DNA of 64,000 bases from Oceanibium sediminis (lineage in GTDB: Bacteria > Pseudomonadota > Alphaproteobacteria > Rhodobacterales > Rhodobacteraceae), in assembly GCF_003265325.1 (NCBI RefSeq), contig NZ_QGNX01000005.1:336658-400657 (forward strand). Direction: 5' to 3'. Within the stretch, counting starts at the first letter, position 1. Each line of letters opens with the position of its first letter. Position numbers and translations under genes: made by a program. A model generated the notes under the pieces. It did not search any database, had not been told where the DNA came from, and saw nothing but the letters and a program-made list of their open reading frames with translations. This document shows, piece by piece, positions 25,011 through 33,610 of this stretch.

Positions 25011-25714
25011 GCGAGACTTTCCAATTCCAGTTGCCGCTGCTGGCCGGTGGCCAGGCGCAGAAACATGTGACCGTGAACGAGGCGCTGGCGCGGCTCGACG
25101 CGGTGGCGCAGTTGCGCGTGATCAGCGACCAGGTCACCGCGCCCCCAGCCGCCCCGCAGGACGGGGCCGCCTATATCGTCCCGCCCGGCGCTGGTGGCGC
25201 CTGGGCGGGGGCTGCGGGGCAGATCGCGCTGTTCGCCAATGGCGGCTGGGTGATTGTGACACCGAAGGCCGGGTGGAGTGCCTGGTGCGAGGCGACCGGC
25301 CGCCGGGTCGGTTTCGACGGGCAGGGCTGGATCCCCGACGCCGGGGTCATCTCTGCCAGCGGTGCGGCGTTCCTGTTCCGGATTGATGAAGTCAGCCATG
25401 ATCTGGCGCCGGGGACCAGCAGCACGGTTTCGGCCGCCATTCCGGGCGGTTCGGTCGTCTTCGGTGTCTCGGGCCGGGTGACGGAGGCGATCACCGGCAC
25501 GGTCAGCAGCTGGAGCCTTGGCGTCAGCGGGTCGGGCAACCGTTACGGCAGCGGCCTTGGCACGGGCCTCGGCTCATATGCGAACGGGCTGACGGGCACG
25601 CCGATCACCTACTACGGCGCCGAGGACCTGGTGCTTTCCGCCGACAGCGGTTCGTTCAGCGGCGGCCAGATGCTTCTGGCGGTTCATTCCCTGTCGTTGG
25701 TGCCGCCGCGATGA
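25007..25714 (+). CDS. DUF2793 tail fibre protein, GTA-associated
   Basis: A 235-residue protein whose first 120 residues are the DUF2793 module (FQFQLPLLAGGQAQKHVTVNEALARLDAVAQLRV, PAAPQDGAAYIVPPGA, GGWVIVTPKAGWSAWCEA, GRRVGFDGQGWI). The second half is Gly/Ser-rich and beta-like, as in fibre heads. A homologous fibre of the R. capsulatus GTA is, as I recall, encoded away from the main cluster (rcc00171). Here it is joined to g15 by an ATGA overlap, so it is expressed with the cluster. Cell-surface recognition is the likely role. Confidence 0.85.
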   Translation: MSETFQFQLPLLAGGQAQKHVTVNEALARLDAVAQLRVISDQVTAPPAAPQDGAAYIVPPGAGGAWAGAAGQIALFANGGWVIVTPKAGWSAWCEATGRRVGFDGQGWIPDAGVISASGAAFLFRIDEVSHDLAPGTSSTVSAAIPGGSVVFGVSGRVTEAITGTVSSWSLGVSGSGNRYGSGLGTGLGSYANGLTGTPITYYGAEDLVLSADSGSFSGGQMLLAVHSLSLVPPR

Positions 25715-25800
25715 GCCCGGCACGGTTGCTGGCACAGGCGTGGCGCGCATGGGCTCGCCGGCGCGCATGCGGGCGCATCCATCGCTTCGTGCCACGCTAG
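25711..25800 (+). CDS. possible 29-residue protein at the end of the GTA cluster
   Basis: A short reading frame starts in an ATGA overlap with the DUF2793 stop and ends at TAG 25798-25800, 13 bases before the convergent DksA-like gene. The product is very basic and rich in Arg, Ala and Trp (MSPARLLAQAWRAWARRRA). The overlap suggests coupling, but the length and composition in a GC-rich genome make chance likely. Confidence 0.25.
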   Translation: MSPARLLAQAWRAWARRRACGRIHRFVPR

Positions 25801-25813
25801 AACGCGGCGGCGG

Positions 25814-26152
25814 TCAGCCCCGCATGCAGCTGATGCAAAGCGTCAGCGCGGGGTTCATCGCAAGGCGGCGATGGTCGATCGCCTCCCCGCAGTCGGCGCA
25901 ATAGCCGAACTCATCCGTCGCGGCCCGCTTCAACGCCAGTTGCAGGCGGGCCCGTTCGGCCGCGCGGCGCGCATGGGTCGCCTTGGCCATGGCCTGCTGC
26001 TGAAGCGCGTCCATCCGGCTGAGCCGCCCGACGCTTTGCTGATCGAGCACAACCGTGCCGCGATTCCCGGCGGCGACGGCGTCCTCATCGTCGAGGGCGC
26101 GCAAGCGCTCACGGATCTGTTTCTCGAATTCCTGGCGTATCTCGGGTTTCAT
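25814..26152 (-). CDS. DksA/TraR-family C4 zinc-finger protein
   Basis: A 112-residue protein with a helical N-terminal part (EIRQEFEKQIRERLRALDDEDAV, RRAAERARLQLALKRA) and a C-terminal four-cysteine zinc finger (GYCADCGEAIDHRRLAMNP then LCISC). DksA/TraR proteins bind the RNA polymerase secondary channel and modulate transcription with ppGpp. This one is shorter than classical DksA (~150) and lacks a clear DXXDA coiled-coil tip, although DDEDA-like acidic residues occur near position 24. It is convergent with the GTA cluster and divergent from cysE. ATG 26152 is used; a TTG lies 6 bases upstream. Confidence 0.85.
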   Translation of the reverse strand: MKPEIRQEFEKQIRERLRALDDEDAVAAGNRGTVVLDQQSVGRLSRMDALQQQAMAKATHARRAAERARLQLALKRAATDEFGYCADCGEAIDHRRLAMNPALTLCISCMRG

Positions 26153-26242
26153 GGGCAATCATGTTACTGCTTGAATTCGAGTCGGAAAGGCACGATTTGA
26201 CGGGCGTCGGGCATTCCCCCGGCACCAAGCGAGGAGATAGCC

Positions 26243-27061
26243 ATGGCGCAAGGTGCTGCGAAACTTGAAGAAGTGGATCCGATCTGGTCCCGGATCCGGA
26301 CTGAAGCCGAGGAAATCACGAGGCGCGAACCCTTGATGGCGTCGCTCGTCCATTCGGGCGTCTTGTATCACAAGACCCTTCAAAGCGTGCTGAGTTACCG
26401 CCTGGCGCAGAAGCTCGCCTCCGAAGAGATGTCCGAGCTGATCCTGCGCGAGATCATGGACGAGGCCTACGTGGTGGAGCCGTCGTTGGTGGGGGCGGCG
26501 CGGGCGGACATGCTGGCCGTGTTCGAGCGCGACCCGGCGTGCCATCGGCTGATCCAGCCGCTGCTGTTCTTCAAGGGGTACCAGGCGTTGCAAGCCTATC
26601 GCCTGTCGCATTACCTGTACGAGCGGGATCGCAAGGACCTGGCCTATTTCATCCAGATGCGCAATTCCGAGACGTTTGGCGTGGATATCCACCCAGCCGC
26701 CCGCATGGGGCAGGGGATCATGATCGACCACGCCCATTCCATCGTGATCGGGGAAACCGCTGTCGTTGGCGACAACGTCTCCATGCTGCATTCGGTGACC
26801 CTTGGCGGGACCGGCAAGGAGGATCATGATCGTCACCCCAAGATAGGCGATGGTGTCCTGATCGGCGCGGGGGCGGCGGTCCTCGGCAATATCAAGGTCG
26901 GAAACTGCTCGCGGATCGCCTCGGGCTCGGTTGTGCTGAGCGAAGTGCCCCCTTGCAAGACCGTCGCCGGAGTTCCCGCGCGGATCGTGGGCGAGGCGGG
27001 CTGCTCGGAACCGTCCAAGTCCATGGACCAGCTTCTGAAGGACGAACTTCCCACGATCTGA
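26243..27061 (+). CDS. cysE: serine O-acetyltransferase
   Basis: Transfers acetyl from acetyl-CoA to L-serine, the first step of cysteine synthesis. The N-terminal helical domain (about 1-140) contains the typical LAYFIQMRNSE, and the C-terminal left-handed beta-helix has the hexapeptide pattern with DIHPAARMGQGIMIDHAHSIVIGETAVVG, HSVTLGGTGKE and RHPKIGDGVLIGAGAAVLGNIKVG. Catalytic His/Asp are in MIDHAHS. The length of 272 is normal. A GAGGAG site precedes the ATG. cysE beside the 3' end of the GTA cluster is a conserved arrangement in this group. Confidence 0.95.
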   Translation: MAQGAAKLEEVDPIWSRIRTEAEEITRREPLMASLVHSGVLYHKTLQSVLSYRLAQKLASEEMSELILREIMDEAYVVEPSLVGAARADMLAVFERDPACHRLIQPLLFFKGYQALQAYRLSHYLYERDRKDLAYFIQMRNSETFGVDIHPAARMGQGIMIDHAHSIVIGETAVVGDNVSMLHSVTLGGTGKEDHDRHPKIGDGVLIGAGAAVLGNIKVGNCSRIASGSVVLSEVPPCKTVAGVPARIVGEAGCSEPSKSMDQLLKDELPTI

Positions 27062-27067
27062 CCGATC

Positions 27068-27096
27068 GGCGGCCGCGTCCCGCGAACGCGGCCGCC
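27068..27096 (+). terminator. hairpin after cysE, possible terminator
   Basis: A perfect 11-bp stem (27068-27078 with 27086-27096, GC-rich) begins 7 bases after the cysE stop. Only a weak T-rich stretch (TTT at 27101-27103) follows, so it may be an imperfect terminator. Confidence 0.5.
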
Positions 27097-27212
27097 AACC
27101 TTTCCCACCCGTTTGGGGACGGTCCTTTCCCCGGGGTCACCTGTGACAAACCGGACTTGCAGGTACGGGTTTCATCGTCGAGACTGCGGCGCGAAATCAT
27201 TTGAGGACCGAT

Positions 27213-28691
27213 ATGACATTCCCGAGAACTTCCATCGTTATGGCACTTGCCCTGGCGGCACCGACCGGTGCCTTTGCCCAGATGACCCCGCAGGACTACC
27301 TGGAAGAGATGGCCGCGCTTTATGCGGCGCAGGGCATGAACTTTTCCTATGCCTCGGCAGAAGAAAGCGGCGATGCGCTGATTGTGAGCGATATCGCGCT
27401 GTCCATGGACAACGAGCAAGTGCAGACCACCATCTCGTTTGAGGAAATGACAATCCGGCCCACGGCGGCGGATGGCTACGACCTGGAGGTGGAGGCCAGC
27501 CCGGATTACATCGGCAGCGTCACCACTGTGACCGAAGGCGAGGAATTTGCTTTCGATTTCGAGGTGACGGCGCGTGGCTTGTACCGCGTCGGCGGGCCGG
27601 AAGACTCGCGCAGGATGGAACTGGAGTATCCCGAGGTCTCGCTGAGCTACCATATAGCCACTGGCGCGCCGGAAGATATGCCGCCGATGGATGTGAGCGC
27701 GACGCTTCGCGACCTGACCGGCAACTTTAGTTATGCGCTGGGCGCGATGACCCAGACTTATGACATTGCAGCCGCCAACTTTGGGGTGAGCATGTCAATG
27801 GAAGAGGCCAGTGGTCATTCGGTCGGCATTGAGCTGAGCTATGATGACGTGACGATGACCGGCGCTGGCCCGATCACGAACATGAATGACAGCAGCGGCA
27901 TGTTCGCAGCAGATACCGTGTCTTCGTTCGAGCTGCGCGCCGCGACTTCAATGTTGGACATGACCGCGACCGAAGACGGGGCTGATACGGATATCCGGGT
28001 GGAAGGCGGGGCTTCTTCGCTTGCAATGGAGATTGGCGACGGTGTGTTGGACTACGCCATCGCTCAGGACGCCATGAAGGTGAACGTATCGGGGGCCGCA
28101 CTTCCCATGCCCCCGGTCGAGGTTTCGATCGACCGTTTGGACACACGGTTCGCCATGCCGATGTTGCCGACCGATGATGCCAAGGACATGGCGCTTCGCC
28201 TGAATATCGAAGGGCTGACGGTTGATGAAGCGCTCTGGGCGATGGTCGACACCGGGGGAGCCGTACCGCGCTATCCCGCGAACCTCACGCTGGATGTGAC
28301 CGGCATGGGCAAGGCGCTGGTCGACATGACCAGCGGCGATCCGGAGGCGATGATGGCCGGTGGTATGCCCATGGAATTCGAGAGCGTGACGCTCAACACG
28401 CTGCTCATGTCCTTCGGCGGGGCCGAGGTCACCGGCTCGGGCGAGGCGACGATCAACAACTCCGGCTTCATGCCGATGCCGGTTGGCGGGATCGACTTCC
28501 GCCTGGAAGGTGTGACGACTCTGGCAGGCAAGCTGGTGGAAACGGGGCTTTTGCAGCAGGCGCAGGTGATGCCGTTGCAGATGATGCTGGGCATGTTCGC
28601 CAAGCCGACAGGCGAGGCCGACACCTTTGAAAGCCGGCTGGAAATGACGGCCGAGGGCAACATCCTGGCCAACGGCGTTCCGCTGCAATAA
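27213..28691 (+). CDS. DUF2125 secreted/periplasmic protein
   Basis: A 492-residue protein with a clear Sec signal peptide (TSIVMALALAAPTGAFAQ, cleavage after about residue 22). The rest is acidic, Met-rich and beta-strand-like with repeated patterns (DIALSMDNEQVQTTISFEEMTIRP, LELRAATSMLDMTATEDG, VTLNTLLMSFGGAEVTGSGEATINNSG), resembling the DUF2125 family of alphaproteobacteria. The C-terminal region (PVGGIDFRLEGVTTLAGKLVETGLL) is the most family-like. ATG 27213 with GAGGACC upstream is the start. No function is known to me; the layout suggests a long beta structure in the periplasm. A bidirectional terminator follows. Confidence 0.75.
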   Translation: MTFPRTSIVMALALAAPTGAFAQMTPQDYLEEMAALYAAQGMNFSYASAEESGDALIVSDIALSMDNEQVQTTISFEEMTIRPTAADGYDLEVEASPDYIGSVTTVTEGEEFAFDFEVTARGLYRVGGPEDSRRMELEYPEVSLSYHIATGAPEDMPPMDVSATLRDLTGNFSYALGAMTQTYDIAAANFGVSMSMEEASGHSVGIELSYDDVTMTGAGPITNMNDSSGMFAADTVSSFELRAATSMLDMTATEDGADTDIRVEGGASSLAMEIGDGVLDYAIAQDAMKVNVSGAALPMPPVEVSIDRLDTRFAMPMLPTDDAKDMALRLNIEGLTVDEALWAMVDTGGAVPRYPANLTLDVTGMGKALVDMTSGDPEAMMAGGMPMEFESVTLNTLLMSFGGAEVTGSGEATINNSGFMPMPVGGIDFRLEGVTTLAGKLVETGLLQQAQVMPLQMMLGMFAKPTGEADTFESRLEMTAEGNILANGVPLQ

Positions 28692-28712
28692 GCGGAACGA
28701 CATTCGCAGATA

Positions 28713-28745
28713 CGAAAAGGCCGGGCAGTACGCCCGGCCTTTTTT
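28713..28745. terminator. bidirectional terminator between the DUF2125 gene and pdhC
   Basis: A stem (AAGGCCGGGC with GCCCGGCCTT) has A-tracts on the left and T-tracts on the right, so it can end transcription of both convergent genes. It starts 22 bases after the DUF2125 stop and 19 bases before the pdhC stop. Confidence 0.85.
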
Positions 28746-28763
28746 GTGTTTCTGGCGCTGGAT

Positions 28764-30104
28764 TTACGCCAGCATGTTCATCGGGTCTTCGAGGTAGCCT
28801 TTGATCGCGGCCAGGAACTCGGCCCCGAGCGCGCCGTCGATCACCCGGTGATCGACCGAGAGGGTCACCGACATCACCGTTGCGACCTCGACCTCGCCCT
28901 CGGCATTGACGACGGGCTTCTTCACCCCGGCACCCACCGCCAAGATCGAGGCATGGGGCGGGTTGATGACGGCGTCGAAATTCTCGACCCCCATCATCCC
29001 GAGATTGGAAATCGCGAAGCTGCCGCCCTGGTATTCGTGCGGCGCGAGCTTGCGCTCACGCGCGCGGGCGGCGAGGTCCTTCATCTCGGACGACAGCTTT
29101 GACAGGGTCTTGCTGTCCGCATCGCGGAGCACCGGCGTGAACAGACCGCCTTCGATGGCGACGGCGACGGCCACGTCCGAGGGCTTCAGCTTCAGCACCC
29201 GGTCCCCGGCCCAGACGGCGTTGCAATCCGGCACGTCCTGAAGCGCCAGCGCGCAGGCCTTGATGATGAAGTCGTTCACGCTCAGCTTCACGTTGCGCGA
29301 TTCCAGCGACTTGTTCAGCTGGGCGCGGAACGCCATCAGGGCATCCAGCTTGATATCCCGGCGCAGGTAGAAATGCGGGATGGTCTGCTTGGCTTCCTGC
29401 AGCCGCGCCGCGATGGTCCTGCGCATCCCGTCGAGGGTGACTTCCTCGTACTCGCGATCCGCATACATCTTCGCCACGACCTCGGCCGACATGCCTTGCA
29501 CGGGGGCCGCGGCCTTGCCGGCGGGCGCTGCGGCCTGCGGGGGCGGGGCCTTTGCTGCACCGGGCTCGGCCTTTTCAACGTCCGCCTTGACAATCCGCCC
29601 CTTGGGGCCCGTGCCCTTGATCTGCGTCAGGTCGAGGCCCTTGTCCTTGGCGATGCGCCGCGCCAGCGGGCTAGCGAAGAGGCGCGTGCCGTCGGAGGTT
29701 TCGGGCGCCGCCGGGGCAGGGGTGGCGGGTTTGGCGGAGGCCCCGTCTTGCGCCGGGGCCGCCTTCGCTCCCCCGTCGGCGGCATCTGCCGCCTCAGGCG
29801 CGGGGCTGCTGTCGCCGGACCCGGAGGACGCGGGCGCATCGCCGATGTCACCGGCACTTTCGCCGTCTTCCAGCAGCACCGCGATCAGGTCATTCACCTT
29901 CACGCCTTCGGTGCCCTCGGGCACGACGATCTTGCCGACAGTGCCTTCCTCGACCGCTTCGAATTCCATCGTGGCCTTGTCGGTCTCGATCTCGGCCATG
30001 ATGTCGCCGGAGGCGACGGTGTCGCCCTCCTTCACCAGCCACTTGGCCAGCGTGCCTTCCTCCATGGTCGGCGACAGGGCGGGCATCAGTATGTTGATGG
30101 GCAT
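28764..30104 (-). CDS. pdhC: pyruvate dehydrogenase E2, dihydrolipoamide acetyltransferase
   Basis: Core acetyltransferase of the pyruvate dehydrogenase complex. Domains: lipoyl (residues 1-78, lipoyl-lysine Lys43 in ETDKATME), Ala/Pro-rich linker, peripheral subunit-binding domain (about 145-180, [17 protein letters not shown]), second linker, and catalytic domain (about 215-446) with the active-site motif [10 protein letters not shown]. 446 residues with one lipoyl domain is normal for alphaproteobacteria. The start at [14 protein letters not shown] was chosen over an upstream Met without similarity. Ten bases after pdhB, last gene of the pdhA-pdhB-pdhC operon. Confidence 0.95.
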   Translation of the reverse strand: MPINILMPALSPTMEEGTLAKWLVKEGDTVASGDIMAEIETDKATMEFEAVEEGTVGKIVVPEGTEGVKVNDLIAVLLEDGESAGDIGDAPASSGSGDSSPAPEAADAADGGAKAAPAQDGASAKPATPAPAAPETSDGTRLFASPLARRIAKDKGLDLTQIKGTGPKGRIVKADVEKAEPGAAKAPPPQAAAPAGKAAAPVQGMSAEVVAKMYADREYEEVTLDGMRRTIAARLQEAKQTIPHFYLRRDIKLDALMAFRAQLNKSLESRNVKLSVNDFIIKACALALQDVPDCNAVWAGDRVLKLKPSDVAVAVAIEGGLFTPVLRDADSKTLSKLSSEMKDLAARARERKLAPHEYQGGSFAISNLGMMGVENFDAVINPPHASILAVGAGVKKPVVNAEGEVEVATVMSVTLSVDHRVIDGALGAEFLAAIKGYLEDPMNMLA

Positions 30105-30114
30105 GTCGCTCTCC

Positions 30115-31512
30115 TTACCGGTAGGTGACGGCTTTGGCCGCCTCGATGACTTCCGCGGTGGTGACCAGCGCCAGCTTTTCGAGGTTGGCGGCATAGGGCA
30201 TCGGCACGTCCTTGCCGGTGCAGTTGATCACCGGGGCGTCCAGATAGTCGAAGGCTTCCTGCATCAGCGTGGCCGAGATATGGCCGCCGATGGAGCACAC
30301 CGGCCAACCCTCTTCCACGGTGATGCAGCGGTTCGTCTTCTTGACCGACTCGATCACCGTCGCCGTATCCATCGGGCGGATGGAGCGCAGGTCGATCACC
30401 TCGGCCGAGATGCCTTCCTCGGCCAGAGCGGTCGCGGCTTCAAGCGCGTAGGTCATGCCGATGCCGAAGGAGACGATGGTCACATCGGTTCCCTCGCGCC
30501 AGATCTTCGCCTTGCCGATGGGAACGGTGAAATCCTCGATCTCGGGCACCTCGAAGGAGCGGCCGTAGAGGATCTCGTTCTCCAGCACCAGTACGGGGTT
30601 GGGATCGCGGATCGCCGACTTCATCAGGCCCTTCGCGTCCGCCGCCGAATAGGGCTGCACGACTTTCAGGCCGGGGACGGAGGCGTACCACGCGGCGTAA
30701 TCCTGGCTGTGCTGCGCACCCACGCGCGCCGCCGCGCCGTTGGGTCCGCGGAACACGATGGGCGAGCCCATCTGACCGCCTGACATGTACAGCGTCTTCG
30801 CGGCCGAGTTGATGATCTGGTCGATCGCCTGCATCGCGAAGTTCCAGGTCATGAACTCCACGATCGGCTTCAGGCCCGCGAAGGCCGCGCCGACACCGAT
30901 ACCGGCGAAACCGTGCTCTGTGATCGGCGTGTCGATCACCCGGCGCGCGCCGAACTCGTCCAGCAGGCCCTGGCTGATCTTGTACGCACCCTGGTACTCG
31001 GCCACTTCCTCGCCCATCAGGAACACGTCGTCATTGGCGCGCATTTCCTCGGCCATGGCGTCGCGCAGCGCTTCGCGCACGGTCTGGGTCTTGAAGGTGG
31101 TGCCTTCGGGGAACTCCGGCTCGGCCGGGGTCGGGGCGGCCATCGGGGCGGCGGGCACGGTTGCCGCCGGGGCCTTGGCGTGGGGTGTGTCGTCTTCCTT
31201 GCCCTTGTCGTCCGCCTTGGTTTCCTCGGCCTTGGCAGCCCCGCTGTCGGGCGCGGCGGAGGCGTCGTCGCCCTCTTCCAGCAGGACGGCGATGGGGTCG
31301 TTGACCTTCACATTCTCGGTCCCCTCGGCCACCAGGATCTTGCCCATGGTGCCTTCGTCCACCGCCTCGAACTCCATCGTGGCCTTGTCGGTCTCGATCT
31401 CGGCCAGGATCATGCCCGATTCGATCGTGTCGCCCTCTTTCACCAGCCATTTGGCCAGGGTGCCTTCCTCCATCGTGGGGGAAAGGGCGGGCATCAAAAT
31501 ATTGGTCGCCAT
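30115..31512 (-). CDS. pdhB: pyruvate dehydrogenase E1 beta subunit with N-terminal lipoyl domain
   Basis: Beta subunit of the thiamine-dependent E1. Residues 1-80 are a complete lipoyl domain (Lys43 in ETDKATME) nearly identical to that of E2, then an Ala/Pro/Glu linker (about 80-135). The transketolase-like beta domain ([61 protein letters not shown]) and the C-terminal domain ([32 protein letters not shown]) follow. A lipoylated E1 beta is characteristic of alphaproteobacteria, so the 465-residue length is expected. 12 bases after pdhA. Confidence 0.96.
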   Translation of the reverse strand: MATNILMPALSPTMEEGTLAKWLVKEGDTIESGMILAEIETDKATMEFEAVDEGTMGKILVAEGTENVKVNDPIAVLLEEGDDASAAPDSGAAKAEETKADDKGKEDDTPHAKAPAATVPAAPMAAPTPAEPEFPEGTTFKTQTVREALRDAMAEEMRANDDVFLMGEEVAEYQGAYKISQGLLDEFGARRVIDTPITEHGFAGIGVGAAFAGLKPIVEFMTWNFAMQAIDQIINSAAKTLYMSGGQMGSPIVFRGPNGAAARVGAQHSQDYAAWYASVPGLKVVQPYSAADAKGLMKSAIRDPNPVLVLENEILYGRSFEVPEIEDFTVPIGKAKIWREGTDVTIVSFGIGMTYALEAATALAEEGISAEVIDLRSIRPMDTATVIESVKKTNRCITVEEGWPVCSIGGHISATLMQEAFDYLDAPVINCTGKDVPMPYAANLEKLALVTTAEVIEAAKAVTYR

Positions 31513-31524
31513 ATTGACAGCCCC

Positions 31525-32526
31525 TTATGCGTAAATGTCGGTGTAGAGTTCTTCGACAGCCGGCTCCGGGCTGTCCTGGGCGAACTGGGCGGCCTCGTTC
31601 ACGATGGCCTTGATCTCCTTGTCGATCTCTTTCAGCTCGTCCTCAGTGGCGTGCTTGCCGGTCAGCAGGATGTCGCGCACGGCGTTAATCGGGTCACGCT
31701 CGTCGCGCATCTTCTGCACCTCCTCGCGGGTGCGGTACTTCGCGGGGTCGGACATGGAGTGGCCGCGGTAGCGATAAGTCATCATCTCCAGGATGTAGGG
31801 GCCGTTGCCCGCGCGGCAGTGCGCGGTGGCCTTCTCCCCGGCGGCCTTCACGGCCAGAACGTCCATGCCGTCGACCTGCTCTCCGGGAATGCCATAAGCC
31901 TCTCCACGGACGAACAGGCTGGGCGATTTCGTCGCGCGCTTGGTCGAGGTGCCCATGGCGTACTGGTTGTTCTCGATCACGAAGACGACCGGCAGGTCCC
32001 ACAGCTCGGCCATGTTGTAGGTCTCGTAGACCTGGCCCTGGTTCGCCGCGCCGTCGCCAAAGTACGTGAAGGTGACGTTGTCGTTGCCCCGGTACTTGTT
32101 GGCGAAGGCCAGCCCCGCGCCCAAGGGGACGTTCGCGCCGACGATGCCGTGGCCTCCGTAGAATTCCTTTTCCTTCGAGAACATGTGCATCGAGCCGCCC
32201 TTGCCCTTGGACAGCCCGTCCTCGCGCCCGGTCAGTTCCGCCATAACGCCCTTGGGATCCATGCCGCAGGCCAGCATGTGGCCGTGGTCGCGATAGGTGG
32301 TGATCCGCTGATCCCCGTCCTTCGCTGTGGCCTCGAGCCCGACGACGACCGCTTCCTGGCCGATGTAGAGGTGGCAGAACCCCCCGATCAGGCCCATGCC
32401 GTAGAGTTGTCCGGCCTTTTCCTCGAACCGGCGGATCTGAAGCATTTCCTTGTAGAAATGCAGCAGCTCTTCCTTGGAAGCATTCGGTTTCTTCGCGCGT
32501 GGGCTGCGCTTTGTTCCGGTCGCCAT
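31525..32526 (-). CDS. pdhA: pyruvate dehydrogenase E1 alpha subunit
   Basis: Alpha subunit of E1, which decarboxylates pyruvate with thiamine diphosphate. The TPP/Mg motif is GDGAANQGQVYE...ENNQYAMG, the N-terminal part has YRDHGHML and GKGGSMHMFS, and phosphorylation-loop-type YRYRGHSMSDP is present. 333 residues, normal. The start MATGTKRSPRAKK at 32526 has a GGAAGGGA site; an upstream Met at 32556 is rejected. First gene of the operon, with a promoter-like sequence upstream at 32568-32596. Confidence 0.96.
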   Translation of the reverse strand: MATGTKRSPRAKKPNASKEELLHFYKEMLQIRRFEEKAGQLYGMGLIGGFCHLYIGQEAVVVGLEATAKDGDQRITTYRDHGHMLACGMDPKGVMAELTGREDGLSKGKGGSMHMFSKEKEFYGGHGIVGANVPLGAGLAFANKYRGNDNVTFTYFGDGAANQGQVYETYNMAELWDLPVVFVIENNQYAMGTSTKRATKSPSLFVRGEAYGIPGEQVDGMDVLAVKAAGEKATAHCRAGNGPYILEMMTYRYRGHSMSDPAKYRTREEVQKMRDERDPINAVRDILLTGKHATEDELKEIDKEIKAIVNEAAQFAQDSPEPAVEELYTDIYA

Positions 32527-32567
32527 GCAGTTTCCCTTCCGGCAATGGTTTAACACTTAACGATACG

Positions 32568-32596
32568 ACTATACGGAGCCGCTTCTCGAAAATCCA
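32568..32596 (-). promoter_or_regulatory. putative promoter of the pdhA operon
   Basis: On the minus strand TGGATT (32596-32591) and TATAGT (32573-32568) are 17 bases apart, 42 bases before the pdhA start in the 85-base gap after the thioesterase gene. Match to sigma70 consensus is good in the -10 and weak in the -35. Confidence 0.45.
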
Positions 32597-32611
32597 GAGC
32601 AACCGTGCGGA

Positions 32612-33064
32612 TTAGTGTGCCGCATCACTGGCGCCCTGTCTTGCAGGCATCACGATCAGCGTCGCCGTCATCGTCGCGATCAGTCGCCTGTCGTCGCTTT
32701 CCGCCTTCGCTTCGGCCACCATGATCCGGCGTCCGGGCTTGATCACCTGGCCCGAAACATCGAAGCGTTTCGCGCTGGCGGGGGCAAGCAGGTTGGTCTT
32801 GAACTCGATGGTCAGGATTTCAGCGCCTTCCGGGATCAGCGAGAAGGCGGCATACCCACAGGCCGAATCCAGCACCGAGGCGATGGCCCCCGCGTGCAGG
32901 TAGCCGTGCTGCTGGCCGAAGTCGGCATTGAAGGGCAGGGCGAGCGTCACCTTGCCGGGCGTCACCGTCTCCAGCGTGGCGCCAAGGCTGGCCATCATCG
33001 CCTGGTTGGCGAAACTGGCGCGAACCGCCTCGGCATAGTCGAGGTTGGGTGGAGTGAAATCCAT
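32612..33064 (-). CDS. PaaI-family (hotdog-fold) thioesterase
   Basis: A 150-residue hotdog-fold acyl-CoA thioesterase. The PaaI/YdiI-type pattern is FNADFGQQHGYLHAGAIASVLDSACGYAA, in which HGYLHAGAIASVLD is the active-site helix region, followed by EFKTNLLAPA and the GRRIMVAEAKA strand. Substrate cannot be told from sequence. It stands 43 bases after ftsB and 85 bases before pdhA on the same strand, which may reflect only local packing. Confidence 0.85.
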   Translation of the reverse strand: MDFTPPNLDYAEAVRASFANQAMMASLGATLETVTPGKVTLALPFNADFGQQHGYLHAGAIASVLDSACGYAAFSLIPEGAEILTIEFKTNLLAPASAKRFDVSGQVIKPGRRIMVAEAKAESDDRRLIATMTATLIVMPARQGASDAAH

Positions 33065-33106
33065 GCGGACAGGATGCCCGTCACATCCGCCGCACGCAAC
33101 AGGGGA

Positions 33107-33412
33107 TCAGCGGATGATGATCTCGTCCGCGCGGGCCAGGCCCAGCACCTTGCGCGCCTGTTCGTCCAGCAGGTCCAGGTCCAGGTATTCCGTGGACAGG
33201 CGGCGGGTGCGGTTTTCCAGCACCGCGCGTTCTGTGCGAAGCACTTGCAGCTCCCGCTCCAGCTTGACGGCCTGCGCCTCCACCTGAAGGCGGCGGAAGG
33301 TGCCGTAGTCGCCCTGCACGGCGGCATAGGTGAAATAGGAAATCGCCCCGATCACGAGGATCGAGAAGATGTAGCCGAAAAACCTTGATCGGGACGCCTG
33401 GGGTTCGCTCAC
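33107..33412 (-). CDS. ftsB: cell division protein FtsB / septum formation initiator
   Basis: A bitopic division protein of the FtsQLB complex. From the GTG start: a short cytoplasmic part (about 10 residues), one transmembrane helix (about 10-30, FFGYIFSILVIGAISYFTYAAV), then a periplasmic coiled coil (about 42-75, LQVEAQAVKLERELQVLRTERAVLENRTRRL) and the family end DLLDEQARKVLGLARADEI. 101 residues, normal. The GTG at 33412 is preferred over a Met at 33526 since the extra 38 residues look non-coding. It lies between fbaB and the PDH operon, a typical alphaproteobacterial setting near pdhA. Confidence 0.88.
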   Translation of the reverse strand: MSEPQASRSRFFGYIFSILVIGAISYFTYAAVQGDYGTFRRLQVEAQAVKLERELQVLRTERAVLENRTRRLSTEYLDLDLLDEQARKVLGLARADEIIIR

Positions 33413-33610
33413 TGCTATCTGCCTGGTTCGCACTCTTTGCGGTGCAGGCTCAGCGTGACATGTCTGACGGGCAAAGTGAATCCCCCAAAAAAGATGATTC
33501 GCGCCGCGCCGGGATTTCTGTGACATTTCCGCAAAGGCCGCGGGGGCCGCAGGGGGCGGGCCGTGCCGCCCCCCGGATCATCTTTTGCCGGTTGGTACCG
33601 GGGGCTGGCC

